A stretch of 29,146 nt of DNA, taken from positions 1-29,146 of the forward strand of contig CAZEAU010000029.1 in assembly GCA_964510515.1 (NCBI GenBank), given 5' to 3'. Under the pieces are notes generated by a model. It was not told the DNA's origin. It saw only the letters and a list, made by a program, of their open reading frames with translations, and searched no databases. Positions 8,790-17,777 of the stretch are shown here, one piece after another. Numbering within the stretch: position 1 is the first letter of the stretch; every line of letters begins with the position of its first letter. The translations under genes were made by a program, and so were the position numbers. Origin of the DNA: SURF-21 sp964510515 (lineage in GTDB: Bacteria; Actinomycetota; Geothermincolia; Geothermincolales; RBG-13-55-18).

Positions 8790-9074
8790 AATATCGGTCG
8801 ATCGCATGCTGCTAAGTGAGAAGATGATGGGCGTTGGGCGCCATGCCCTGAACTCAACCGGAACGGTTTAACTCCACTTTTTTGACCATCGCGGACAGAG
8901 AACCCCAGGCAGATAGGCAATGCCACAACCCGTTCTGAGGGCGATTTAACCCGTGGTGTCCCTTGATGGTGTTGAGCGGCGAGAGCTCGACTCTTTGGCG
9001 GTGAAGAATTTGCTTATGCCCGGGAGTCCGCAGCGTTAGCCGTTCAAGGTTAACCAGAACCCCTTTGCATGTCC
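8790..9074. other. Intergenic stretch without recognisable content
   Basis: I see no repeat-family core, RNA gene or supported ORF between the end of the GT2 gene and the next repeat array. Minus-strand open frames here continue into repeat sequence and have no family-like motif. Confidence 0.5.
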
Positions 9075-9082
9075 GGCTTTGT

Positions 9083-9395
9083 CCCTTTTCGGGGTCAACC
9101 CCAGGAAGTGCCACCAAGGGGTCAGGCCCTCTCTTCGGGCCTGACCCCCGCCAGCCCACCAACATCCCTTCCGTCCCTTCCGGGGTCAACCCCAGACACA
9201 TCACCTACGGGGTCGATCCCTCAAAAGGGACAGCCTAGAGCCGCTATGGATGGCATGATTCGGAGCCGACCGAGGAGTGACATCCCGATGAGCTCTTGGC
9301 TGTGATGTCCCTTTTGCGGGTTGACCCCAGGCGCGCCGCGTCCCTTTTCGGGGTTGACCCCGGACACGCCGCCTGGGAGGGCTGACCCCAGGCGC
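9083..9395. repeat. Interspersed repeat array
   Basis: About six cores lie here (near 9090, 9181, 9210, 9319, 9350 and 9371). The order is unit, hairpin spacer (9118-9148), unit, spacer of about 75 bp with CGCTATGGATGGCATGATTC, unit, unit. The block 9209-9327 is nearly identical to 5514-5632, about 3.7 kb away, so the composite has spread as a block. Confidence 0.85.
9118..9148. repeat. Perfect 12-bp hairpin, GGGGTCAGGCCC type
   Basis: Arms are 9118-9129 and 9137-9148, with a TCTCTTC loop. This is the last of the five copies. Confidence 0.9.
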
Positions 9396-9457
9396 GCCGG
9401 CTGGGTTAAAATAGGCGCGTGGAAAAGCAACGAAGCAAAACGACGAGGAAGCGTTAA

Positions 9458-10975
9458 ATGGACGAAGCGGAATCCTCATATCAGTCATCTCTCCGGGTGG
9501 TCATCGGCGGCGGGATAATCATCCTCATCGGGCTCGCCGTCTCGCGGGCTACCGGCTTCCTGCGCCAATTCATGATCATCCGTATGCTGACCCCGGAGGA
9601 ATACGGCCTGTTCGCCACCGCGTATGCCTGGATGAACATCATGGTCAACTTCAGCTCCCTGGGGGTCACCTATGGCGCGCGGAGATTCATCGCCTTCTAC
9701 GACGCGAAACACGATTACCCCGCGGTAAAGGGCACCATTCGCTCCACCCTCAAGATAGTCACGGCCTCCGGCATCTTCCTCGCGCTGGCGTCCATCACCC
9801 TGAGCGGAGCCATCTCCCGCCTGCTCTCCAAGCCCGACTTCCAGGGCGTGTTCATCATCATGTGCCTGGCGGCCCCCATTTTCCTCCTCAACACCAACAT
9901 AGTCTCCTTCTTCTACGGGTTCCGGAAAGCCCGGGCCGCCGTTGCGCTCGACGACTTCACTTTGAGCATCTCAGGGCTTCTGCTCATCCTCATAGCCCTT
10001 TTCATATGGAGGAACATATACGCCGCCTCCGCGGCTCTTGCCGCCTCCTACCTGGTGACCCTTGCCGCCGGCATCTTCCTCTACAGAAGGATCATCTCGC
10101 CGCGCCTCAAGGGCGTCGCCGCCGCGCCCATGGCCAGGGAGCTGCTCGCCTTCAGCCTGCCCCTGCTGCTCACCACCCTGAGCAGCATCATCCTCAACAA
10201 CACGGACACCATGATGCTCGCCTATTTCATGCCTGCCGACAGCGTGGGCTTCTACAACTCGGCCTTCATCATCATGCAATTCGTATCCATCTTCCTCTTT
10301 GCCTTCAGCACCATCTTCATGCCGGTCATCACCGGGATGGTCGCCCGCGAGGAGAAAGAGGAGATAAAGAACCTCTACCGGGCGGTCTCCAAATGGCTTT
10401 TCATCCTCACCCTCCCCCTCGCCCTCACTTTCTTCCTCTTCCCCTCTCAGACCCTCACCCTCCTCTTCTCGGGGTCATACGCGCAGGCGGCCGCGACACT
10501 GGCCATACTGGTGGCGGCGGATTTCATCCACATACTGCTCGGGCCCAACACGCATGTGCTCGTCGCCTACGGGAACACCAAGCTGCTCATGGGCGCCTGG
10601 AGCGCGGCCGCGGTCTCCAATGTGGTCATGAACCTGCTCTTCATCCCGCGCTGGGGGATAAGCGGGGCGGCCATCGCCACCGCCGCCTCCCTGCTCATAC
10701 TCAACCTCATCACCTCAGGCTTTCTCTACGCCAGATACAGGGTTCACCCCTTCGGCAGGGCGAACCTCGTGCCCATGGCCGGATGCTTCGCCATGAGCGC
10801 GCTCCTATATCTCCCTTTGAGGGCCCTGGTGCAGAGGTCCAACTGGCTGGTGCTGCTCTGCTACCCCACCTTTCTGCTCATCGGCGTCCTCCTCACTATA
10901 ATCACCAGGAGCCTCACCGAGGAGGACATCCTGCTTTACAGGCTCATCTCCGGGCGGCTGAAGAGCCTGCGATAG
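9458..10975 (+). CDS. Polysaccharide flippase (Wzx/MATE-like, MOP superfamily)
   Basis: This 505-residue integral membrane protein has about 12-14 hydrophobic segments spread over its whole length. The first is GGGIIILIGLAVSRATGFLRQFMII, near residues 18-42. The phrase RATGFLRQ...LTPEEYGLFATAYAWMNI is the typical start of oligosaccharide flippases, which move lipid-linked glycan units across the cytoplasmic membrane. A central DTMMLAYFMPADSVGFYNSAF segment and a C-terminal half with GISGAAIATAAS also match this family. Start ATG at 9458 follows GAGGAAG. It stands with two glycosyltransferases upstream and an asparagine-synthase-like gene downstream, and is probably the export step of that glycan set. 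No polymerase or ligase is seen in the window. Confidence 0.9.
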   Translation: MDEAESSYQSSLRVVIGGGIIILIGLAVSRATGFLRQFMIIRMLTPEEYGLFATAYAWMNIMVNFSSLGVTYGARRFIAFYDAKHDYPAVKGTIRSTLKIVTASGIFLALASITLSGAISRLLSKPDFQGVFIIMCLAAPIFLLNTNIVSFFYGFRKARAAVALDDFTLSISGLLLILIALFIWRNIYAASAALAASYLVTLAAGIFLYRRIISPRLKGVAAAPMARELLAFSLPLLLTTLSSIILNNTDTMMLAYFMPADSVGFYNSAFIIMQFVSIFLFAFSTIFMPVITGMVAREEKEEIKNLYRAVSKWLFILTLPLALTFFLFPSQTLTLLFSGSYAQAAATLAILVAADFIHILLGPNTHVLVAYGNTKLLMGAWSAAAVSNVVMNLLFIPRWGISGAAIATAASLLILNLITSGFLYARYRVHPFGRANLVPMAGCFAMSALLYLPLRALVQRSNWLVLLCYPTFLLIGVLLTIITRSLTEEDILLYRLISGRLKSLR

Positions 10976-11001
10976 GGAGCGGGGAAGAGCCGCTCGCTAT
11001 C
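10971..11001 (+). terminator. Hairpin overlapping the flippase stop codon
   Basis: GATAGGGAGCGG (10971-10982) can pair with CCGCTCGCTATC (10990-11001) with one G-G mismatch around a 7-nt loop. The stem includes the TAG stop. There is no T-tract after it, so it may be a processing or stability element rather than an intrinsic terminator. Confidence 0.35.
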
Positions 11002-11205
11002 AACTCCGGCCGCTCGCCTTCAGCTCTCGCCCCCCTTTCCCCGACCGCCATCTTACCCATGGCCCGGCCAATCATCCCGCGCGAGTAGGTATAATTGCGG
11101 AAGCGAACAAGCGGGATGGGATGGTGATTATGTGATGCCTCTCCTCCGCCCAGGCGAAGGAATGCACGCAAGGGCCCTTAATGTTCTATCGAGGAGCCGC
11201 GATAC

Positions 11206-13092
11206 ATGAGCGTTTTGCTGGGGTTCCTGGTCTCGGATGCCGCCACGGCTGAATCCATGCAGCCGGACGAGGTCATCCGCGCCATGGCGGGCGAGGCGGT
11301 CATCGACCCGTCGGCGGGCCTTCTGGAGCGGCGGCATGGCGGTCTTCACCTATTGCAGAGATATCATGGGCAGGATAGCCGCAGGCGCCCCGCACGAAGC
11401 GCGGACGGCTCGCTGTCGCTCTTCCTCGATGGGGAGATATTCGACCATGCCGCGCCCGCCCGGGCCGCGGGCGACCACCCCGAAGGCGATTCGGACGCCT
11501 ACTATGGGGAGGCGCATCACTGCCTGGAGGTCTTTCGGCGATACGGCATTCAAGGGTTTGAAAAGCTGAACGGCTCATTCGTTATAGCCATATATGACCA
11601 CGGGAAGGAAGAGCTCACCATAGCCAACGACCGCTTCGCCTCAAGGCCTCTCTTCTATTCCGCGGACGATAAAAGGGTGGTCTTCGGCACGCAGCTGGGC
11701 CCCCTGCTGCGCTTCCCCGGCATGAAAAAAGAGCTCGACCAGCAATCCGTCTTCGAGTTCTTCACCTTCCAAAGGGTGCTGGAGGACAGGACCTTCCTCA
11801 AGGGCATAAGCCTGCTGCCGCCCGCAAGCGCGCTCAAGTTTAAAAAGGGAAGCTCACGCCTGACAACTTACTGGAAAATGGAGTACAGGCCCGACTATTC
11901 ACATTCAAGGGAACACTATTCCTCGTGCCTGGCGGATGCCATCCACGACAGCGTGGCGGCCAGAATGCGCGGAGGCAAGCGCATGGGTCTTCTGCTCAGC
12001 GGCGGCCTCGACTCACGCATGGTGCTCGCCGCCTCCAGGGGTATCGGGAAGCTCGAGGCCATAACCGTCGCGGACCACTATAATCGCGAGGTCAAAACCG
12101 CCAGAAGAATCGCCGATGCCGCGGGATGCGAACACCATTTCATACGGCGCCCCCCCGACCAATATGTGAACCTGCTCGACGAGGCGGTAAAAATCGGTGG
12201 CGGCATGTATCCTTTTGTCCAAGCCCATTATATCGGGCTGTTCGATTCGATGAGGGAGCGGTGCGACCTCCTGTTTCATGGCTATGGCGTGGAAACCTTT
12301 TTCAGGGCGTCGAAGTTGCCGCGAAAAGGATTTGCGCTGGCCGGCATGAAGTTCCCCCTTGAATCGCTTAAAAAACTCTCGGAAGACTCAATCGTGGATG
12401 ACATTCTCGGCAAAGCTTACCATTCGCTCTGGGGCTCAAACCCGACGGCTCTGTTCAACCAAGACTATTCTCAAGGTCATGAGGCGGCGATAAGGGCGGC
12501 GATTTCAAGGGTGCTGTCCGCGCTGCCCCCCGATGCCTCCGCCTACAACCGCTTCGATTGGTTCGCTGCTGGCAATCATTCACGCTTCCCTTCCGCGATA
12601 TTCATTCTGTCCATCAGGCCCTATATGGAGGAAAGAAGCTTTGCCTATGACAATCGCTTGCTGGACCTGTATCTCCGGACCCCTCCCGAGTTCAGGGCGG
12701 ACCCGCTCTTGTGGATGCGGGCGATGGAGAGATTGGACGGGGAGGTCGCGAGGATTCCGGATGCCAACTATGGCCTGTCCCCCTTCGCGCCCGCCCTGTT
12801 TAGGTTTTACAAAAGAAACTACGCTTCTTTTAAGAGAAGACTCATCAACCGCAATAAGGTATATACGCAGGCTTCATGGTTGAACTACTGGGCCTTGACG
12901 AGGAGCAGCGAGAAGTTCAGGGAGCTTATCATGGCGACGGTCGCTGATGCCGAATGCCTGAACCCGGACATATTCGACACCAAGGCGATAGAGGAGCTTG
13001 CCTCCCGCCATCTCCGCGGCGTAAAGGACCATACCAACGAGCTGTTCCTTCTGCTCACCTTCGGTCGCTGGCATCAGCTCTACATCTCTTGA
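11206..13092 (+). CDS. Asparagine-synthase-like amidotransferase without the glutaminase cysteine
   Basis: This 628-residue protein has the two-domain class-B asparagine synthetase layout. The N-terminal Ntn-type domain is recognisable (LFLDGEIFD, 72-80; LNGSFVIAIYD, 121-131; NDRFASRPLFY, 141-151). The C-terminal ATP-pyrophosphatase domain has the PP-loop SGGLDSRMVL (265-274). True glutamine-hydrolysing enzymes start Met-Cys; this one starts MSVLLGF, so the nucleophile is absent and the N-domain is probably inactive in glutaminase chemistry. Many AsnB-like proteins occur in surface-glycan clusters, where they are thought to amidate sugar acids; that role is inferred here. Start ATG at 11206 has only a weak ribosome-binding site (CGAGGAG shortly upstream). 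A TATAAT-like hexamer lies at 11090-11095. No repeat unit separates it from the flippase gene. Confidence 0.85.
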   Translation: MSVLLGFLVSDAATAESMQPDEVIRAMAGEAVIDPSAGLLERRHGGLHLLQRYHGQDSRRRPARSADGSLSLFLDGEIFDHAAPARAAGDHPEGDSDAYYGEAHHCLEVFRRYGIQGFEKLNGSFVIAIYDHGKEELTIANDRFASRPLFYSADDKRVVFGTQLGPLLRFPGMKKELDQQSVFEFFTFQRVLEDRTFLKGISLLPPASALKFKKGSSRLTTYWKMEYRPDYSHSREHYSSCLADAIHDSVAARMRGGKRMGLLLSGGLDSRMVLAASRGIGKLEAITVADHYNREVKTARRIADAAGCEHHFIRRPPDQYVNLLDEAVKIGGGMYPFVQAHYIGLFDSMRERCDLLFHGYGVETFFRASKLPRKGFALAGMKFPLESLKKLSEDSIVDDILGKAYHSLWGSNPTALFNQDYSQGHEAAIRAAISRVLSALPPDASAYNRFDWFAAGNHSRFPSAIFILSIRPYMEERSFAYDNRLLDLYLRTPPEFRADPLLWMRAMERLDGEVARIPDANYGLSPFAPALFRFYKRNYASFKRRLINRNKVYTQASWLNYWALTRSSEKFRELIMATVADAECLNPDIFDTKAIEELASRHLRGVKDHTNELFLLLTFGRWHQLYIS

Positions 13093-13117
13093 TGGGCTAT
13101 CCGGTGGAGGAACGCCC

Positions 13118-13855
13118 AGGGGTCAATCTTCAGGGGTCAATCTTCAGGGGTCAATCCCGGGAAAGGGACATGTAAGAGCGGCTCCATGCGTGTGGTGCGC
13201 AAGATTAGAAGCAAGTGTTGCGGCCCCGGTTCCTTGGACATAACTTTGGGTTTAAGTCTCGCCGCCGATTATAGCTCATGCAGCAATCCCCTCGCAGTAA
13301 GCCTGTTGCGGTAGCGCGCAACATGCCGCTTTATCCCTTCCGTCCTTTCTGGGGTCAACCCTCCGGTGTGCCACAAGTTAACCGCCCCAACTTCCCTCCC
13401 GGTCCCCTCTGTCCCTTCCGGGGGTTGACCCCAGAAGTGCCACAACCAGCCTTCGGGAAAGCCGGGGCGGTTCAGGCCAACAGGGGATGATGCCGCTGGG
13501 TGAAGAGCGGGAATCCCGCTGGATGTTGCCTCGGGATTATGCTTGGCGAAAACCCCGCGCCGCTTTGTCCCTTCCGGGGGTTGACCCCAGAAGTGCCACA
13601 ACCAGCCTTCGGGAAAGCCGGGGCGGTTCAGGCCAACAGGGGATGATGCCGCTGGGTGAAGAGCGGGAATCCCGCTGGATGTTGCCTCGGGATTATGCTT
13701 GGCGAGACCCCCTTGCCGCAACGTCCTTTCTGGGGTCAACCCCGGGCTGTGCCATTCGCACCGTTGCTTTTCTCCTCTTTGTCCCTTTCGAGGGTTGACC
13801 CCAGAAGTGCCATACCGCTTTGTCCCTTTCGAGGGTTGACCCCAGAAGTGCCACA
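13118..13855. repeat. Interspersed repeat array with a 156-bp tandem duplication
   Basis: Three short GGGGTCAATC variants (13118-13165) are followed by about 170 bp with nothing recognisable, then about six cores from 13350 to 13840. The composite of about 125 bp starting CCAGCCTTCGGGAAAGCCGG occurs twice in tandem (about 13446 and 13602), with almost no differences. The last two units have inverted cores and end 15 bp before the stop of the downstream minus-strand gene. Confidence 0.85.
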
Positions 13856-13871
13856 GAGGTGCCACCCGGCG

Positions 13872-16587
13872 TCAGGGGGAGTAGCCCACCGAGTCGTGCC
13901 CCAGCGTCCGCTGCGAGCTGCCCACCGGGGTCCAGTACATGGCGCGCTCGCATATCACCGACCCGTCCGCGCAGCTCACCCTGGTAGATAAGTCATAGCT
14001 AGCTACCCAGTTCCCCAGGTTGAAGGAGCGCCGCGAGCCCGCGGGTATCTCCACCCCCTGCAAATCCGGCGGCTCGACCTCGCCCGCATCGGTGTTCAGC
14101 GTGAAGTCCACGTGCACCGCCTGCTCCCCCGGGTTCTGCACCAGCACCCAGGTCTCGAAGCCCCCGGCCGTCGCCCCCTCGGCCAGGTACCACACCTCCG
14201 AAGGCGCGGTCACCCCCACCGAGTCGTGCCCCAGCGTCCGCTGCGAGCTGCCCACCGGGGTCCAGTACANNNNNNNNNNNNNNNNNNNNNNNNNNNNNNN
14301 NNNNNNNNNNNNNNNNNNNNNNNNNNNNNNNNNNNNNNNNNNNNNNNNNNNNNNNNNNNNNNNNNNNNNCCGCCTGCTCCCCCGGGTTCTGCACCAGCAC
14401 CCAGGTCTCGAAGCCCCCGGCCGTGGCCCCCTCGGCCAGGTACCATGTCGAGCCCGTGCTCCACAGCCGGCAGCCCTCGTAGTAGTTGCTCACGCCCACC
14501 AGGAGCCGGGAGAAATACACGGCCATGGAGGCGGCATGGGAGTTGCGGTCGTCCCCGAAATTGTCCTCGCCCTCCTGGACCCAGTCTCCGTAGGGGAACC
14601 CCCCGGCGCCGGGGGTGCTCCAAACGCGGCATTTTGCGCTGCCGCCAAAGGGGACCTGTTCCGTCCCCGCGTACAGGCGCCCGTTGTGCACGGCCATGCA
14701 GGTGATGAAGTCGTTGTCGGCCCCGCCGAACCCGCCCGAGGCCGCCTTCTCCCAGGCCGAGCCGTCGAAGGCCCATACCTCGCATCCCGTGGCGAGGTTG
14801 CGGGTACCGACGTGCAGGCGGCCCCTGAAGACGGCCATGGCATAGGCGGAGGTGTTGTTGCCATCCCCGAAACCGTCCGCGTTGGCCTGGGCCCAGTCGG
14901 TGTAGGGGGGTCCCCCCACGCCCGCCGTGCTCCACACCCGGCACCCGCCGGCGCCACTGACGCAGGCGTAGAGGCGGCCCCCGTAGGAGGCCATGCTTTC
15001 GATGTCCTCACTGGTCGCATCCCCGAAGCCGCCCACGTTGACCCGCTTCCAGGCCGAGCCGTCCCAGGACCACACCTCCCCTCCCGTGTTGTAGTTGCTG
15101 GTGCCGACATAGAGCTTCCCCCCGTTTACCGCCATGCATTGGGCCACGGTGTTGCACTTGTCCCCGAAGCCGCCCGTGGCGACCTTCTCGAAGGAGGACC
15201 CGGACAGGCGCCACACCTCGCAGCCGTTCCAGTGGTTTGAGGTGCCCACATAGAGGTTCCCCGCATAGGCCGCCATGCTGCGGGCCCCCTCGTTGCGGCG
15301 GTTTCCGAACCCGCCCGACGCCACCCTGTCCCAGGTGCTCCCGTCGCCGCGCCACAGCTCGCAGCCGAGCACGCTCCTGGTGCCCGCGTACAGGTATCCG
15401 CCCAGAGCGGCCATGCAGGGCGCTTCCCAGTTGGCGTTGCTCGTGAAGCCCCACGGGGAGATGCGCTCCCAGCTCCCGTCGTAGCGCCACAGGGCGGCGG
15501 CGTTGGTGGTCGCCGCGTGCAGCTTGCCCTCGAAGGCGAACAGCTCCGAGGCCCCGTAGTTCTCCTCGCCCATCTCCATCAAGCTTAGTAAGCTCCAGTT
15601 ATCGCCGTCGGAAGAGCGCCACACCTGGGCCCCGTAGCTGAAGCCGCTGGCCCCCAGGTAGAGGTATCCGTCCAGGGCCTGCAGGCCTGCGGCCCACTGC
15701 CTGTCCGCGCCGAGCTGCCCCCCGTCGTTATTGGTCCACGGCAGCGAAACCCCGTCGGTGCTGAATATCTTCACGCCGTGGTCGCCGTTAGAAACCCCGA
15801 CGTACAGCCTGCCGCCGAAGACCTCCATGCAGGCGGCATCCGTCAAGTCCGGCTCCCCGAAGCCGCTTTCCCCCCACTGCTGCCAGGTGGTGCCGTCGGG
15901 CGAACACCAGACCTGGCATCCATCATTGTAGTTGCGGGTGCCGACGTAGAGGAAGTCGCCGAAGACCTGCATGGACGTGGCCACCATGTTGTGGGCTCCA
16001 AAGGCGCTTGCGCCCACCCTGCTCCAGGAGGTGCCGTTGTTGCTGCGCCAGAGCTCCAGCCCCTCGCTGTCGTTATCCGTTCCCACGTAGAGGTAGTCGC
16101 CGAAGACGGCCATGGAGTACGCCCGGAAGTTTTTGGGGTTCCCGAAGCCGCGGCCGACCGAAGCCCCGCTTCCCACCACGCAGGTCCAGGAGGTGCCGTC
16201 GTAGCTCCATACCTCGCAGCCCGCGGCCCCGGCGAAGTTCATGTTGCCGGTTCCCGCGTAGAGCTTGTCGCCGAAGACGGCCAGGCTCGCCACGTCGCTG
16301 ATGTCGGGGTCCCCGAAGCCGTCCTCGTTAACCTGCGTCCAGCTGTCCTCGTCCTTGCGCAGTACCATGCCGCCCTGGGGATTGGATGTCCCCACGTAGA
16401 GGCGGTTCTTGTAGGTGGCTGTGCTTGCGACCATATACGCGGCGGGCCGGAAGTCGCCGTCCATGCCCTCGCCCGAGGACGGGGCCCAATCGGCCGCCGC
16501 GGCGGTCTTGGGCGGCAGGGTGAAGGCGAGGAGCGACCCGAGCACCAGCACGAGGACGGAGAAGACAACTGGAGACAGACGGCGCAT
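13872..16587 (-). CDS. Secreted protein with 14 propeller-like repeats and C-terminal WYLAEG modules (contains assembly gap)
   Basis: The protein starts MRRLSPVVFSVLVLVLGSLLA and has a clear signal peptide ending near AAAADW. I count 14 repeats of about 47 residues with the pattern LYVGT-N, G-EVW, W, GFGD; 14 suggests two seven-bladed beta-propellers (inference). After them come modules starting WYLAEGATAGGFETWVLVQNP, each 110 residues (330 bp) and almost identical at the DNA level. This type of module is common in secreted actinobacterial proteins. At least two are present, with the 100-N gap inside them. The annotated frame appears to shift across the gap only because 100 is not a multiple of three. 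The final module ends GHDSVGYSP and a TGA at 13872-13874. The ATG at 16587 is preceded by AAGGGGGTAG; a longer start at 16665 would lie in repeat sequence. Probably an extracellular or cell-surface adhesion or binding protein; the ligand is unknown. Confidence 0.8.
14270..14369. other. Assembly gap of 100 N inside tandem WYLAEG modules
   Basis: Exactly 100 N, a usual scaffold placeholder. The bases before the gap match 13921-13939 and those after it match 14117 onward in the neighbouring module (period 330 bp). If just two modules exist the missing sequence should equal the counterpart of 13940-14116, which is 177 bp. Confidence 0.97.
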
Positions 16588-16629
16588 AACGACTACCCCC
16601 TTACATAGAACCAAACCGACAAATATCCT

Positions 16630-17476
16630 TGCGTCCCTTCCGGGGTCAACCCTAACATGTGCCATACGTCCCCTCCGGGGTCAACCCCCGAAAGTGGCAC
16701 TTCCGGGGTCAACCCTCCAAAGTGCCATAACCGTATGTCCCTTTCGGGGTCAACCCTCCAAAGTGCCATAACCGCGTGTCCTTTCCGGGGTCAACCCTCC
16801 GGTGTGCCATAATGGGGGAGTCGCTTTTCGACGCGGAGAGACGCATGTCCCTTGCGTCCCTTTCGGGGTCAACAAGCCTCATTTCGAGTACATTTCTAAA
16901 TGAGTCAACGGGCCCCCGACCGTGCCATAAACGCAAAATAGAGCCGCTTTTCGGCGCGGAGAGGCAGATGTCCCTTCCGTCCCTTTCGGGGTCAACCCCC
17001 CAAAGTGCCATAATGGGGGAGTCACTTTTCGACGCGGAGAGACATATGTCTCTTATGTCCCTTCCGGGGTCAACCCTCCAAAGTGCCATAACCAGCCTCC
17101 AGGAATGCCGGGGCGGTTCAGGCCAAGGGAGGATGAGGCCGCTAGGAGATAAGCAGGAGGCTCTTTTTGTCGAGCCCACCCATACCGCTTTGTCCCTTCC
17201 GGGGTCAACCCCGGCCCGTGCTTTCGCACTGTTGCGGATGTCCCTTCCGTCCCTTCCGAGGGTTGACCCCAGAAGTGCCACAATCAGCCTCCAGGAATGC
17301 CGGGGCGGTTCAGGCAAAGGGAGGATGAGGCCGCTAGGAGATAAGCAGGAGGCTCTTTTTGTCGAGCCCACCCATACCGCTTTGTCCCTTCCGGGGTCAA
17401 CCCCGGCCCGTGCTTTCGCACTGTTGCGGATGTCTCTTCTGTCCCTTCCGAGGGTTGACCCCAGAAGTGCCACCAA
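16630..17476. repeat. Interspersed repeat array with a 192-bp tandem duplication
   Basis: About twelve cores lie here. Spacers are TAACCGTAT/TAACCGCGT (9 bp), a segment of about 35 bp with GGGGGAGTCGCTTTTCGACG (near 16815 and 17014), and the composite starting CAGCCTCCAGGAATGCCG, which occurs twice 192 bp apart (17093 and 17285). Both core orientations are present; for example 17260 and 17453 have the inverted core. A nested palindromic insert lies at 16879-16903. No gene is supported here. Confidence 0.85.
16879..16903. repeat. 25-bp TCATTT...AAATGA element, copy 1
   Basis: Inverted ends TCATTT (16879-16884) and AAATGA (16898-16903) surround CGAGTACATTTCT. GTCAAC occurs on both sides (16868-16873 and 16904-16909), the left one five bases away from the element. 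The same 25 bp recur at 23267 and 28089. Confidence 0.75.
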
Positions 17477-17506
17477 CCGTGCCACCACGAGCCATGCACC
17501 ATGAGC

Positions 17507-17512
17507 TATAAT
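17507..17512 (+). promoter_or_regulatory. Possible -10 box for the toxin operon
   Basis: A perfect TATAAT lies 50 bp before the start of the 71-aa gene, just after the repeat array ends. No good -35 hexamer is found at the expected distance. Confidence 0.35.
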
Positions 17513-17561
17513 TCATCATGGAGTCCGTACAAACACGGATTGCATGTGAGGGCGGATAAAC

Positions 17562-17777
17562 ATGCAGCCTAAGCGCTATATCGTATGGTCGACCGATGAG
17601 GTGGACCTGAACGATCCTTTTCAAAAGAATTGGTTCATAAGACAGGTCTTGACTCATGGCAGGGCCGAGGATATCGCGGCTTTGGATTGGGAAGAAATCA
17701 GAACTCTCATGCCGGAGCTCGAGCTCCCCAGAGAGATAGCCGCGCTGTGGGAAGATTACTTCAATGCTTTCAAGTAA
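17562..17777 (+). CDS. Small acidic protein, putative partner/antitoxin of the AbiEii-like toxin
   Basis: This 71-residue soluble protein (MQPKRYIVWSTDEVDLNDPF...WEDYFNAF) is rich in acidic and aromatic residues and contains the phrase VLTHGRAEDIAALDWEEI. I do not recognise a DNA-binding fold, and it is far shorter than the classical AbiEi antitoxin (a winged-helix protein of about 200 residues). Its last 14 bases overlap the start of the nucleotidyltransferase gene, so the two are translationally coupled. GAGGGCGG precedes the ATG. Position and coupling suggest an antitoxin or substrate-recognition partner; that is inference. No other gene shares this short operon. Confidence 0.75.
   Translation: MQPKRYIVWSTDEVDLNDPFQKNWFIRQVLTHGRAEDIAALDWEEIRTLMPELELPREIAALWEDYFNAFK

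Noticed and set aside
8854..9204. Minus-strand frame with LNTIKGHHGLNRPQNGLWH as a possible transposase remnant
   Set aside because: The frame begins inside a repeat array and shows no DDE, Y1 or other transposase motif.
13999..14269. C-terminal extension reading VLDPGGQLAADAGARLGG after the gap
   Set aside because: This is a wrong-frame reading caused by the 100-N placeholder; the true frame continues as YWTPVGSSQRTLGHDSVG.
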